Source: Celoporthe dispersa (Eukaryota > Ascomycota > Sordariomycetes > Diaporthales > Cryphonectriaceae). From it: 64,000 nucleotides of DNA. The notes under the pieces were generated by a model that did not search any database, was not told where the DNA came from, and saw only the letters and a list, made by a program, of their open reading frames with translations. This document shows, in pieces, positions 47,943 to 58,669 of this stretch. Positions within the stretch are counted from its first letter, which is position 1. Each line of letters opens with the position of its first letter. Location: positions 496,001 through 560,000 of the forward strand of contig WAID01000012.1 of NCBI GenBank assembly GCA_016584495.1, given 5' to 3'. Position numbers and translations under genes: made by a program.

Positions 47943-50662
47943 ACTGCTTCTGATTTGAGAAAATCAAGATGGTTTAATAGTGCTGTAGGGTCGTCAGGGT
48001 GGCGTTTCGGTTAATAGAGCATACAGAAGTTCACCAGCAACAACTTCAAAAGACAACAGACAAAGGCCACCTTTATAATAAAAAGTGTCTCGGTCTTTTG
48101 ATATAATTTACCAAGATAAACCGAGATGCGTACCACAACAATCTATGACTTTACGGCGTTTCCCGAGAAGACCGTCCAATCAATCATCCTTCCAAGATTT
48201 TGCTTACGTCGTCACACTGTCACCCAACCGGCCACGTCATTCATGGAACGATTCTCAAAATAAGCAAGTCGGCAGCAGTTGATCCGGTCTTTGAGGAATT
48301 ATGATCATAGCATCCACAAAAGATCATGAAAAGAGGTGCACTAGAGGCCCGATCTGAGACCTTATCCGGGCACTCATTATTACGACATCTCGAATGAACC
48401 AGGCAGAACACAGTCTCTCATCTGAATGCCTCAGAAGTCCCGCTTTACTCGTGAAATCTCGTCACATAAAATAGTGATTGAACAACTAAGCATGCACGAG
48501 TTTCGTACCGATAACTACACCAAACGCTTGAGAGCTTTAATATCGAGCATGAGGTCTAGTTTACAGGCCTGGATCATCCAACTAGACAAGATAACCATGT
48601 ATGGGGTCCCCTTAGTCACCCTAAATTATAGAGTCTATAATTACAGCCATAAAGCTTCCCTCGGACGTTCTCTCTAAAGTAAATACAAGCTACTCAGCAT
48701 TTTTGAGATCGAAGGTGAGCCGTCATCTGGTCACTTAGTAAATAAACCGCCCTCGGATTATCCGAGGTGAGTCAAATGCAGCAACCTGTAAGCATATGCC
48801 GGGTTTGGATCGGGCACCCATCGGTATTTTCTCATAATGCGTTAGATGGAATCCCCCATAGGCGGCAGCTCCAGCACAAATAAACGCTACCAAAGTATTT
48901 TCGCATCTCTGGGCACATGGCGGAACACGTATAGTTTCCGGATCGGGTTCGTCTCCGCTGCAGCGTCACCATCTCGCCTTAAATCTCTGTATTAATGTAA
49001 GCGAGCGCAAATAAATAAGTGCAACGCTGTCACAATAATCGCCGGTGAGGTCGAGGCTGTAACCAGGAGATGTCCGAACCTTTGAGTGCCATGAACATTA
49101 GCTTGGCAGCGCATCACCAATTCGAATTGACGCCTAGATTCTACTCGAAGGGGAAAAAAAAAAATCCTATCTGTATGTTGCTTTGGTACTCAATATCATG
49201 GGCATGATGTTCATTCCCCAGAGTCTGTGGTGATCTTGACTTAAACTTGTCAGGCAGCTTAAAAGTAGCACGTTAAGGATTCGTATAGTGTGATTATCCA
49301 ATTACAATTTTCCATGATAGGTTGCCCAAGTTAAAGCATGGTAGAATCGTCTGATCAGAGCAGCAGACAAGTGCGTCCGCAAACTTACGACTGTTTTTTG
49401 GTCGTTTCTGTGCCTCCTCGACCTACCTTGACAATCCCCTAAGTTTGGTATTAATTTCAATTTCATCTCTTCAGACCTTCGTCATGAACACAAACCCATG
49501 AGAGGAAGAGATCATGGTTTGGACCAAGCCTGTGCTCTGGCACCACCGAAGCCTGCGGGCCCACCGGCTCCCTGATGTCTGCTCGGAACCAAACAATCGC
49601 CTATTTCTGCGTCGGATGCATCAGAGCTATGTCGTGATCAGCTGTTCCTCATCCTCGGCCCCACAGTCTCGACAACAATCAGAGAAACGAACTGAGGCGG
49701 TCGTCAAGGCCAAAAACGCAACCGAGGGGCTTCCACTTTTCGATCCGCCGGAGTACGAAACAGATGACCCTCCACTTTTATGCTCGGCATTTCCAACACA
49801 AAGCCCCCGAGTACACGCCACTTCCTGCCGTGACCCCCGGGCATGCCTGAGATCTGGAGCAGCAGATCGGATGTAAGCCGGGGCAGTACCGCAGCTCCTT
49901 GGGGGATGGGGCTCACCCGGACGCAGAGGGTTTTCTCGAGAAATACAAAAGGCGCTGACGACTCGAATACCAAGTCCAAATGTTGACATGAAGTTGGCTC
50001 TGGGCATGACACCGCATCAGGAACATAATAATCAGCGGGCCGGAACACCAGATGCTATAAAATGTAAAAACCGATTTAGGACGAGGCGTCGCAGCTTCAA
50101 AGGCTGGCTGAGATCTGTGAAAAGGACCTGGCAGCGGTTTAGTGAGGGGTCTGTATGCACAAGACTCATCCAATTATATGAACGTGGGAAGCCTAAAGAC
50201 CTCATATTTAAATATCGGCGCAATTCGATCATTGCGTGGCAGCAGTGGTGATCCAGCACCATTCGCCAAGACAAAGTTGTCCGTGAATGTTCACCTCAAA
50301 GACGGAATAGTGCCGACTGTTCCTGAATTCAAAGAAAGACCGCCCTTGAGTCCCAGTCGCCAGCCTGAAGGGATTGAGCCGTAAGTGCGCACTGCCTACA
50401 TCACCTCAGCTCTTCAAGCAGATTAGGAGGCAGGTAAAATCCAGGCAGGAAAAGAAAAAGATCCCGCGAGCTGTAAGGCCGGCGCAGTTCCCACCAATCA
50501 GTGATTATCGTCTCGCATTGGCGGGTCACGCTGTGGCTTACCAAGCACGTCGCAATTTGGGAGCACCTTCAGGGTACGAGAAACGAAGCCGAACAAGCCA
50601 ACACAACAATGAATGCCGTAGACGGGAGGATAAAATAGCCAAACGAGTATGAAAAAATCGGC
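47943..50662. other. Long intergenic region, no gene seen
   Basis: About 2.7 kb with only short frames on both strands (for example 49514-49876 and 50374-50652) that show no family features. The TATA box of the FAD monooxygenase is at 48071-48077. No transposon ends were recognised. Confidence 0.5.
48071..48077 (-). promoter_or_regulatory. TATA box of the second FAD monooxygenase
   Basis: TATAAAG on the minus strand, about 130 bases before the ATG at 47942. Confidence 0.5.
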
Positions 50663-50668
50663 AAAAAA
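50663..50668 (-). terminator. RNA polymerase III terminator of tRNA-Gly
   Basis: T6 on the transcribed minus strand, about 30 bases after the tRNA 3' end; a second T6 follows at 50652-50657. Confidence 0.6.
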
Positions 50669-50698
50669 CCAAAGAGCGCAACGTCACAAATATTGTGT

Positions 50699-50778
50699 GC
50701 GTCGACCGGGACTCGAACCCGGCGCTAGAGAAGGTCCACGGTTGGGAATCTCTAAGGTTACCCCTACCCCATCGACGC
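50699..50778 (-). tRNA. tRNA-Gly (anticodon CCC) with a 10-nt intron
   Basis: All arms are visible on the minus strand. The acceptor is GCGTCGA paired with TCGACGC (7 bp). The D stem is GGG/CCT with a GG-containing loop. The anticodon stem is AGAGA/TCTCT. The T arm is CCGGG-TTCGAGT-CCCGG. The interval between the anticodon stem halves is 17 nt: TT-CCC-A, then about 10 nt (ACCGTGGACC), then T, as expected for an intron one base 3' of the anticodon. The discriminator and CCA are not encoded, as usual in eukaryotes. Anticodon CCC reads GGG glycine codons. Confidence 0.85.
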
Positions 50779-51752
50779 TTTCTAGGGTAGATTTGTAAAA
50801 CGGGCGGGATTTCCAAGCTTATATACTACCCGGAGCTGCTTATGAGGGATCCTTGGCGTCGAAACCCCCTGTTTTGGCCCCAACATACAGTGAAGAATAA
50901 TCATTTGGTGTCGCCCTACCACTTGCGTCTCGTCTCGTTTGAACATATCATGCCCAGAATTAATCGGAATGGTCACAGGGGAAAAAAAAAAATCAAAAAT
51001 ACAAATGTTGTCACTCGGCATCCTTGCTGGCACAACGACTGAAATAAGTAAATACCTAATATATTTATTTGTATTTGATGTTCGAAAGGTTGCGCCAGTG
51101 GCTGAATCGGATCACCCAGTTTGCACGCTGAACCCACCCTCGTCTGGTGAAAGCCTGGCAATGAGCTCGTTACGGGCAGTGTTTGTGCACAATGGCACTG
51201 AGAAGCCGCCTCAGGATCAGATGTTGAGTGTAAAAATTAGTAAAAGCCACTGCCCAAAGAAGACGCTCACGGATGGTAGACGGAAGTTACCCAAGGCCTA
51301 TTGCCATCTGACCTCCAGGCCTTGCCCCAGCCTTTGGAAGTCAAAAAAGATTTCTCTTTGGAGGGGAGGAGGGGAGGTAAGAATTGTGTCATGTCATGTC
51401 GGACACTCCGATAGAAGAAAATCGTTTGTCATATTATGTCGTTCAAAGCCTACGTGCGTATACAGGCCCGTCCTAGTCAGGTCTAGCCGTATGCACAAGC
51501 AGAGGGCCTTCTACGGGACTTTGCCTCATCGCCGATGAGCCCATTCCATCAGACGAGGGCCCGTTCTAGAGATCATAATGCCATCGTCGCCCAGCCAGGA
51601 ATCCATTCACCGACCCCGCCCACAAGCAAAGAGCACTGCTGTTGTCACGAGGCCACGTCCTCGCGCGCATCACCAAAGGTGCAGCCATGTCGCTCTTCCA
51701 CATCCTTCATCTAGTAATGTGGTGCACCTCACGAGGAGGCGCCACCAATCTA
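50779..51752. other. Intergenic, no gene seen
   Basis: Upstream of the tRNA and downstream of the phosphofructokinase gene. The 199-codon frame at 50939-51538 (plus) has no family features. Confidence 0.5.
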
Positions 51753-53992
51753 CTAGTCCTCATCTGCCACCTTATCCTTCACCATCTCCGCAACCATGCT
51801 GATTACCTTCTCGGGTCGCCTCTGCTCGGCGCCGGATCCCTCCGCTGGCGTCGACAGGCCGGCGATGGGACTCAGCTGCCCACTGGGCGGAATCGAAGGT
51901 ACGGGGATACGGATATCCTCGGGCGAGCCGGGGATCATCTTGGGATCGAGACCAGGAATGTGGATGCGCTTGGCCTCGTTCTGGTATGCGGCTGGGATGA
52001 TCTCGATAATCTCGTCACGCGGGAACTTGAGCTTGGGAATATCCATCGTGCTGCAGTGCATCAGGTAGGCGTAGAGAACGCGGAGGACCGACTCGTGCGC
52101 GATGATCAATAGGTCATTTTGTTCGCGCTCGAGCTCGAGGATTATGGGCTCGAGGCGGACGGCAAGATCGTGGTAGGACTGCAAGGGAGGATTAGATGAC
52201 ACATTACCAGGCCATGTCTGAGGAAACGGACACGGAGACAGAAGGTCCTCCGTGGGGTGACTCTACCTCGGCGCGCGGATATCTATGATGGTACGGGTCT
52301 AACTCGTGCTTTTCGACCTCGTCGGGATACATGGCACGGATAGCCCGCTCTGACAGCTTTTCACAGACACCAGGGTTGATAGAGCTCATCTGGGACCGCT
52401 GGCGGACCTTGTATCCCTCATCCTGTAGCGGCTTGGCTGTCTGCACAGTCCGGAGTCGTGTGGAAGTCCACACCGTGAGCGGTCGCAGGGGAATATCGGG
52501 ACCGCCAGCTTCGATCGCTGACTGCCGCTCCTGTTCACGATGCTTCAGGAGAGTCTCGGTCATCTTGATGGCGTAGGCCCTGCCCGCCTCGGAGAGGTCT
52601 GCATCACTTCTGTACGACTCCTCCTCGGCACTGCCGGCTCTGACGAAGAAGGTGGTCCTGGATTTGATGTGCAGGTTGGTGAGGTAGAAGACGATGCGGT
52701 GAGACAGATACTAGCAGAGGGACAGTGTCAGTGTAAGACTAAAAGTATGTCGTACGAGAGCCCACACATCTGTACCACAAGCATAATGCAAGTAGGGGAG
52801 CCTTTGAGAGGGAGGGAGGGAGGAGGAGAGGGGGGTTATGTTGGAAGTGTGGAGGTACGTACGTTGAAGCTGAGGTTATTGTAAAAAAAAGCCCGACCGG
52901 CATTAATCATCTTGACGTAGTTGAGCTCCTTCTCATTCATTGTCTCAAACACTGGGATTTTCATCTCGATACGCCGGAGGTATAGCTTGGCAGCCTCGTC
53001 TGGATCCATGCCATGAAACTGAAGCAGGGGTGAGATGAGGACGACCCAAACAGCCATTTGTGGGGGGGGATAAAAGACTCACGTCAGGAGACGAGATCTT
53101 GACATTCCTGGCATTTTCTCTCAATATCTTTTCGTCGTCGACGAAGGACTCGAGGAAAAGCGTCTGTAGGAAAGAGTCAGCCGCACTCGGCTAGAAAATT
53201 GGCCCTCGACAATACTGACCTGAACATCGTGCTTCGCAAACTCCTTGGCAAGTGCACGGCGACCAGCGGCGGTAGGGTTGACAGCGTCGTATATGGCGAC
53301 TTGACCATTCTCATGATTCAACCAGGCATAAATGTCCTCACGGCACTTCTTTAGGATCTTCTGCCGCAACATGACTGATGCTGGGGATGCGTTGGGGAAG
53401 AAGTAGTCCTCTGGCACGGTCTCGCCAGGTCCGACTGTAGCTCGACGATAGTCTCCGAGGTGGAAGATTCGAGTCTTCACCCCGAGCCTGGGTCGTATGT
53501 CAGTACCATGCCCCAAAGTATCCGTGTCTGGCCGTCAAGGCAAAGAGGAAGCTTACCAGGACAGGTATCGAGCCATCGACACGCATATATGCCTTGTGTG
53601 TTTTCATCAGCGATATGAGGCCACCAGGGAATATTTACTGCTACAGAAACTCACGTCTTTCCACGTGCTGGCAGGCCGACCATGACAATTGCTATTCTAC
53701 CCGAGTGGAACAGCCTTCCAGACATGGTGCTGTAAAGCTGGGCTGGCGCCAGGTTCTGGTCCTCGGAGAGGTCATGAATGGCGTCGATGAAAGTCGAGCT
53801 CTTTCGACGATAACGCGGCGCGTTGGCCGCGATCTCGGCGGTGCTGGATCTGGGGTTAGCGGACTGAGTGTCCAAGTCGTCGTCACCGAGCTCAGGACGG
53901 GGCCTGGTCTCGACAGTCTCCTTCTTCGCCTTCTTCTTCTTCTTGAGCCGCTTGTGAAGGCGAGCCTTCGCTCTCTTGAAGATGAGCCGCAT
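51753..53992 (-). CDS. 6-phosphofructo-2-kinase, phosphatase domain without the catalytic His
   Basis: Seven exons, 53655-53992, 53557-53592, 53487-53220, 53163-53083, 53018-52863, 52710-52267 and 52178-51753, with all phases consistent, give 582 residues. The kinase P-loop is VMVGLPARGKT, followed by YLSWLGVKTRIFHLGDYRR, YFFPNASPASVMLR and FVDDEKILRENARNVK; it makes fructose-2,6-bisphosphate in the cytosol, an activator of glycolysis. The C-terminal histidine-phosphatase fold is present (LSEAGRAYA, TSTRLRTVQTA, LLIIAHESVLRVLYAYL). However, the usual Arg-His-Gly motif reads FFVRAGSAEEE: the phosphorylated His is Ala. The enzyme is therefore likely kinase-only, as is known for yeast Pfk26, where the same His is replaced. 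The basic N-terminus (KRLKKKKKAKK) and Ser-rich YRRKSST are possible regulatory sites. No frame break. Confidence 0.92.
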
Positions 53993-55636
53993 GATAAGCC
54001 GTGTGGTCCGAAGTGACAGCGATGACGGCAGGGCCCGCGTGGGTTGGGATGGCCAGGAGACTCCAGCTAAGGAGATGGAAAAGGGTGTGATGGAAAAAGA
54101 AAGGAAGGAGTGTGCTCACAGAAGCGTGTCCATTGTCAAGAATGAGAGATGGTAAGCAAAAGCCAGCCAGCCCTTGACTCCACTAGCGATGGCTGTGTCG
54201 ATTCAGCTGCAGTCTTCCGCCGGATGTGGTTGAGTGTTTAGGTGTTTGCACTGCGGGAAGGAGGATGAGCACAATGGCCAGGGTTGCGATGCTTCCAGGG
54301 CTGGCTGGAATTCTTGGGGTAAGTGATCCAAGGTCAACCAGTGGATGAGAGACGACAGAGCAGATTTGCGTGAAGCTTGAAAACAGAGGCGGGAGTCTAG
54401 GGATATGCTCTAGGAGAAGTGCTGAGAGATATTGTGAGGGATGAGAGTATCGTCACTGATGTCTGAGGCCAAGGAACTTATGAGACTCCTTTTTCCTCCT
54501 CCTCCTCCTTTGGTCAAGGATAAGAGTGCCTCGCAAAACTCTCTTCAGCACAGCCCAGGGGCAAAAAGATGCAGAGAAGGTGCCCACAGGATTCCCCGAG
54601 GTGTGACTTCTTCCACTGGTGCTGAGCCCGAAGATAGCAGATTTCACCAGTGCCTCAGTCTGAGGTATTTGCTAAGGGGTTCCAGAGGATACCTAGAAGA
54701 CAAGGAGAGGTGAGAATCAGCTCCCAAGACTGGAGATGGGAACTCCCTTCACAAGAAGTCCTTACCTGTCAGCTGGGACTGTGGATGGGTTGGGTCCCGA
54801 GCAGGTTGATTGATGTCTGAGTCTTGGGTCGGCCTCCGGGTTCTGCCATGTCTGTCCCGGCTTCTTCTTCAGCAGCTAAGAAGGCAGGGGTGGGGTGGCT
54901 GTAGGAAGAGGGGCTCATTCAGCAACAGCCCTGCTCGCTGCCAAGTACTACAGTACATAGTGCTAAGCATAATACTTTGAAAAATACCAAGACCAACACA
55001 TCTGGGGTTTGTCTTTTAACTTCTTAAGCTTCCTTTGAGATTCCCTGACAAGACATATACACATGTGTTCCATATAAAGATGCCATATCATTGTGGAAAT
55101 GCAGGGCTCTGTTCATCGAATCGAGGTATTTCTAGATACACCCCGGGGTTGAATATACTATGCGGTACATGAGCCTGGATTGCCGTACGGTACCGTAGTA
55201 GTACTATGGTAGGTATCTCTCTGTACCATCCCGCGTTAAGGCTAAGGTGCACGGTCCAGGCTGCCCTGTCGTCAGAGATCGATCAACCTGGACCCAGCAG
55301 ACCGCAGCAGCGGAGCGAAAGAAAGCTTACCACGAAATTTTTGGTCCTGTGCCTTCACAAGACAACCACAGTTGAAGTCACCTCAACCCAAACCACACGA
55401 CCCTCACAGACCCACGCCTGCTCACCAAGTTGAGCACCTCTCCCACTAGGGCCTTCCTCTTCCTTGGATTCTGCGTCCAGCACCAATCAGCCTCATTGAA
55501 GGTGTCCCTCCTCCCTCATCGCGTCCTCCTGCCGCCCGTCCCAGTTAATCCGCTCTCCTTCGTGACGTCTTCGTCTTCGGGGCCTGCAGCCTCGACCTCG
55601 TTCCTTCCCTCCACGCCCTAGACCCTGATCGCGACC
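53993..55636. other. Divergent promoter region of PFK2 and TOM40
   Basis: 1.6 kb between two divergent housekeeping genes. It holds TACTACAGTACATAGT near 54947 and CCGTACGGTACC with TACTATGGTAG at 55183-55212; the latter word recurs upstream of the 35.6-kb gene. No coding frame was supported. Confidence 0.5.
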
Positions 55637-56841
55637 ATGGCCTCTGCATCAAGCCACCCTCTCGCCTTCGTTGGCAGCAATCCTTTAGTTAGGACCGTCT
55701 CCGATGCGCTGGGCTCCTTCCAGGAGCGACGCGCAAAGCTTGGACTGTCGAACCCCGGCACCGTCGAGAACCTGGCCAAGGAGGTCCAGCGCGATGTCCT
55801 CCTCAACAACTACATGTTCACTGGCCTGCGCGCAGACCTCACCAAGGCCTTCAGCCTGAACCCTCTCTTCCAAGTCTCACACGCCTTCGCGCTGGGCGAG
55901 CGATCGAACCCTTACACCTTCGCCGCCCTCTACGGCACCAACAAGGTAAGCCACACTTGTCGCGACACTGCTCGGGTGATCTTTCGCGGCGGCATTGAGG
56001 CTGACTTATAGGTGGCAGGTCTTTCTGCAAGGGAACATCGACAACGACGGCCAGCTTTCCACAAGAGCCAACTGGAGATGGTCGCCCTCTCTCGTCTCCA
56101 AGACCCAGTTCCAGATCGGCACCGGCGGCCAGGACATGGCGCAGCTTGAGTCCGAGTATACTGGCAACGACTTCACCCTCAACGTCAAGGCCCTCAACCC
56201 ATCCTACCTCGAGGGCGGCCTCACCGGTATCTTTGTCGGACAATATATGCAGGCGGTCACCCCGAGACTTGCCCTGGGTCTGGAGGCCATGTGGCAGCGT
56301 CAAGCCCTGAGCCAACCCCCCGACGCGGCGCTGGCGTACTGTGGAAAGTACAAGGCCGAGGACTGGGTGGCCACGGCGCAGATGGCCGCGAACGGTGCCA
56401 TAAACACGACGTACTGGAGGAAGCTGTCCGACAAGGTACAGGCCGGTGTCGACATGACCCTGACCCTCTCTGGTGGCCCCGCAGCGATGATGGGCGGTCC
56501 CTTGCAGAAGGAGGGTGTGACAACCTTTGGTGCCAAGTACGACTTCCGCATGTCCACCTTCCGCGCCCAGCTGGACTCCAAGGGGAAGCTGAGCTGCCTG
56601 CTCGAGAAGCGCGTCGCCGGGCCTGTCATGATGACCGTCGGTGCTGATGTGGACCACGCCACGGTATGGCCCCCTTGTCTACAGCCCTCTACTCCTCCAT
56701 CATTGCCAGCTCTTCTAACAAAGTGGGCTACAGCAAACCGCGAAGCTCGGCCTCGGCATCTCCATCGAGACCGGCGGCGAGGAGCTGCAGGAGCAACAAG
56801 AGATGCTCGGCGCCCAGCCATCTCCCAACATCCCCTTCTAA
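55637..56841 (+). CDS. TOM40: Tom40, mitochondrial outer membrane translocase pore
   Basis: Exons 55637-55945, 56019-56663 and 56734-56841, with introns of 73 and 70 nt (GTAAGC and GTATGG donors), give 353 residues, close to the size known in Neurospora. Tom40 is the beta-barrel channel through which nearly all nuclear-coded mitochondrial proteins pass. Visible landmarks are the N-terminal helix region (GTVENLAKEVQRDVLLNN, ADLTKAFSLNPLFQVSHAF), the porin_3 barrel with TQFQIGTGGQDMAQLESEY and FVGQYMQAVTPRLALGLE, and a short C-terminus ending in PNIPF. It has no frame break. It is divergent from the phosphofructokinase gene. Confidence 0.95.
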
Positions 56842-58669
56842 GTGATCTGGGCCTGAAAGACGACAGGTTCTCCCTGCGCCCGTCCGCTGGATCCCTACCC
56901 CGCTCCGACGACCCTTTCTCACCATCTTCCATTTTACACGCCCAATCCGAAGCAGTAGGCGAGCGCAAGCAACGAGACACATCAGAGCGATGCAAGAAGC
57001 ATATTGATTCTTGTCGAAAAGAATGTGTTCTAGAAGGGCGAGACCATGAAACCAAGTGTCATGATCTCCGCCCTAATCGGACCAGAGAGGTACTGCCCGT
57101 TTCATATAGCATATTTTATGGTTCTTCAAACATGAGGGGTTTGTTTTTGCCTAAAATGGAGATGTAGATGTGCGTAGCTCTCTAAGAAACCGAGACGGCA
57201 CGTTCGGGCTGCGACTCCTGGTATCTTGAGAAGAAGGTGGGACTTTGGGGAGGGGAGGAACGAGTCAACAGCGCTGGGGAACGGACAGAAGCAACACTTT
57301 GGGAAGCCTCAGAGACGCCGGTGAACTGGGATGATGACTACCTCATCTCGGGCCTCAGAGCCGCAGAAAATTCAGAAGAAAATGAGGAGTTGTCTTTTGC
57401 GTCTTTACCGGGGGGAGGAAGGGAGGGAAGGGAAATCCAGAATTCCTGATCCTCAAACCAAATTTATTGTAAAATTAGTACTAGTGCCATACCCTCCATT
57501 GTAACTACCATCTCCAGTCATATGCATGTGTGGTGCCCTGCTCAAAACTGGTGGAAGAGAGTGCTTGCCTTTCGATCTGTCCATCTTTCAGCACTGGTAC
57601 TCAGCAGTGATGCTCTCCATCTACACAGGCAGTACGTGCAAGTACCTCACTAGCCACAAGGCTTTAACCATTATGTCTAGCTAACGCCACAGTGCACGGA
57701 TCACAAAGAGGCACCAACCCCCCAGAACTATGATGTCTGGTGGTGGCAGGTGTATGGACAGGCCCTGCAGCTGCGCAAGGCAAGCAGGCAAGGCACATGG
57801 GCACGCTAAAACTCTTTTGTGGGGCTGCCTGGTGGGGCTGCATGTGGTCAAGGAGAATTCAGGGCAGGCAGGCAGCTGAGCGTGGGGCCTGAGATCTGAT
57901 CTGGGCAGCCCCCAACAGGCCTCATCATCACCCCTTGATGGCTGCTGCAGCAGGGTGCTCAGGGCGTCTAGGCTTGTAGAGCCGGGCCAGTGAACCGAAC
58001 CAAAGTCCTCACTCACTTCCCACCCTCACCTTGGCTTTCAACTTTTTTCCCCCCAACCTGACCAAAGGTCGAGGTCCAACCCAGGCACTCGAGACAATTT
58101 TTCCTTCCCAGCCACGCTTGGGAAGACCTCGACAGGGACCCAGCACCTACCGGGCAGACCAGCCAGCAGCCTACTTTTGTTGTATTCCCTACCTGCCCAG
58201 TCCGATCTTTTCTTCTACCTCTTACGTACGCTTGGGACAAGGGAACAAGCGCACTTTGTTCGCGCTGCCGGCCCCCTCCCCCCTTTACCTTCAGCTCGCC
58301 CTTTTTCTCTCCCTGGCCCACCAGCTTCTTGCACAACCAGCTTCAGCCATCTGCGACAAGCAAACAAGCCCTTTTGGAGCCTGCCTGCAGTGGCTTTGGA
58401 AGACTGACCCATTGACCTGGGGGGAGGCCCCAAGACAATTTCCCAGTCGCAGCCTGCGACGCCTGCAGGCCCAGCTCGCCTCTTCTCCCTTTTCTCTCAT
58501 CAGTCGCGTGCCACGACGCGCCCCCTCACCGCGACAACCAACTCAATTTCATCGCGACGCATATGCATGGTGTCTGTCCATCTCATTCGCCCGTGGAATA
58601 TGATGGTCGGAGGAAGGTGGAAGTGGTGAAAAGAGTCTGTCTACATCCATTGCTGCTGTTCTGGACACG
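56842..58669. other. Intergenic and SET1 leader, no gene seen
   Basis: TOM40 3' flank and the long pyrimidine-rich region before SET1 (about 58020-58560), typical of a fungal housekeeping promoter and leader. Several pyrimidine-coded frames here are rejected. Confidence 0.5.

Noticed and set aside
50939..51538. 199-codon plus-strand frame
   Set aside because: No recognisable domain and mixed composition; next to tRNA and gene 3' ends only.
58031..58603. 190-codon frame before SET1
   Set aside because: Pyrimidine-rich leader DNA read as Ser/Pro/Leu; overlapped by other equally long frames and consistent with a promoter and 5' UTR.
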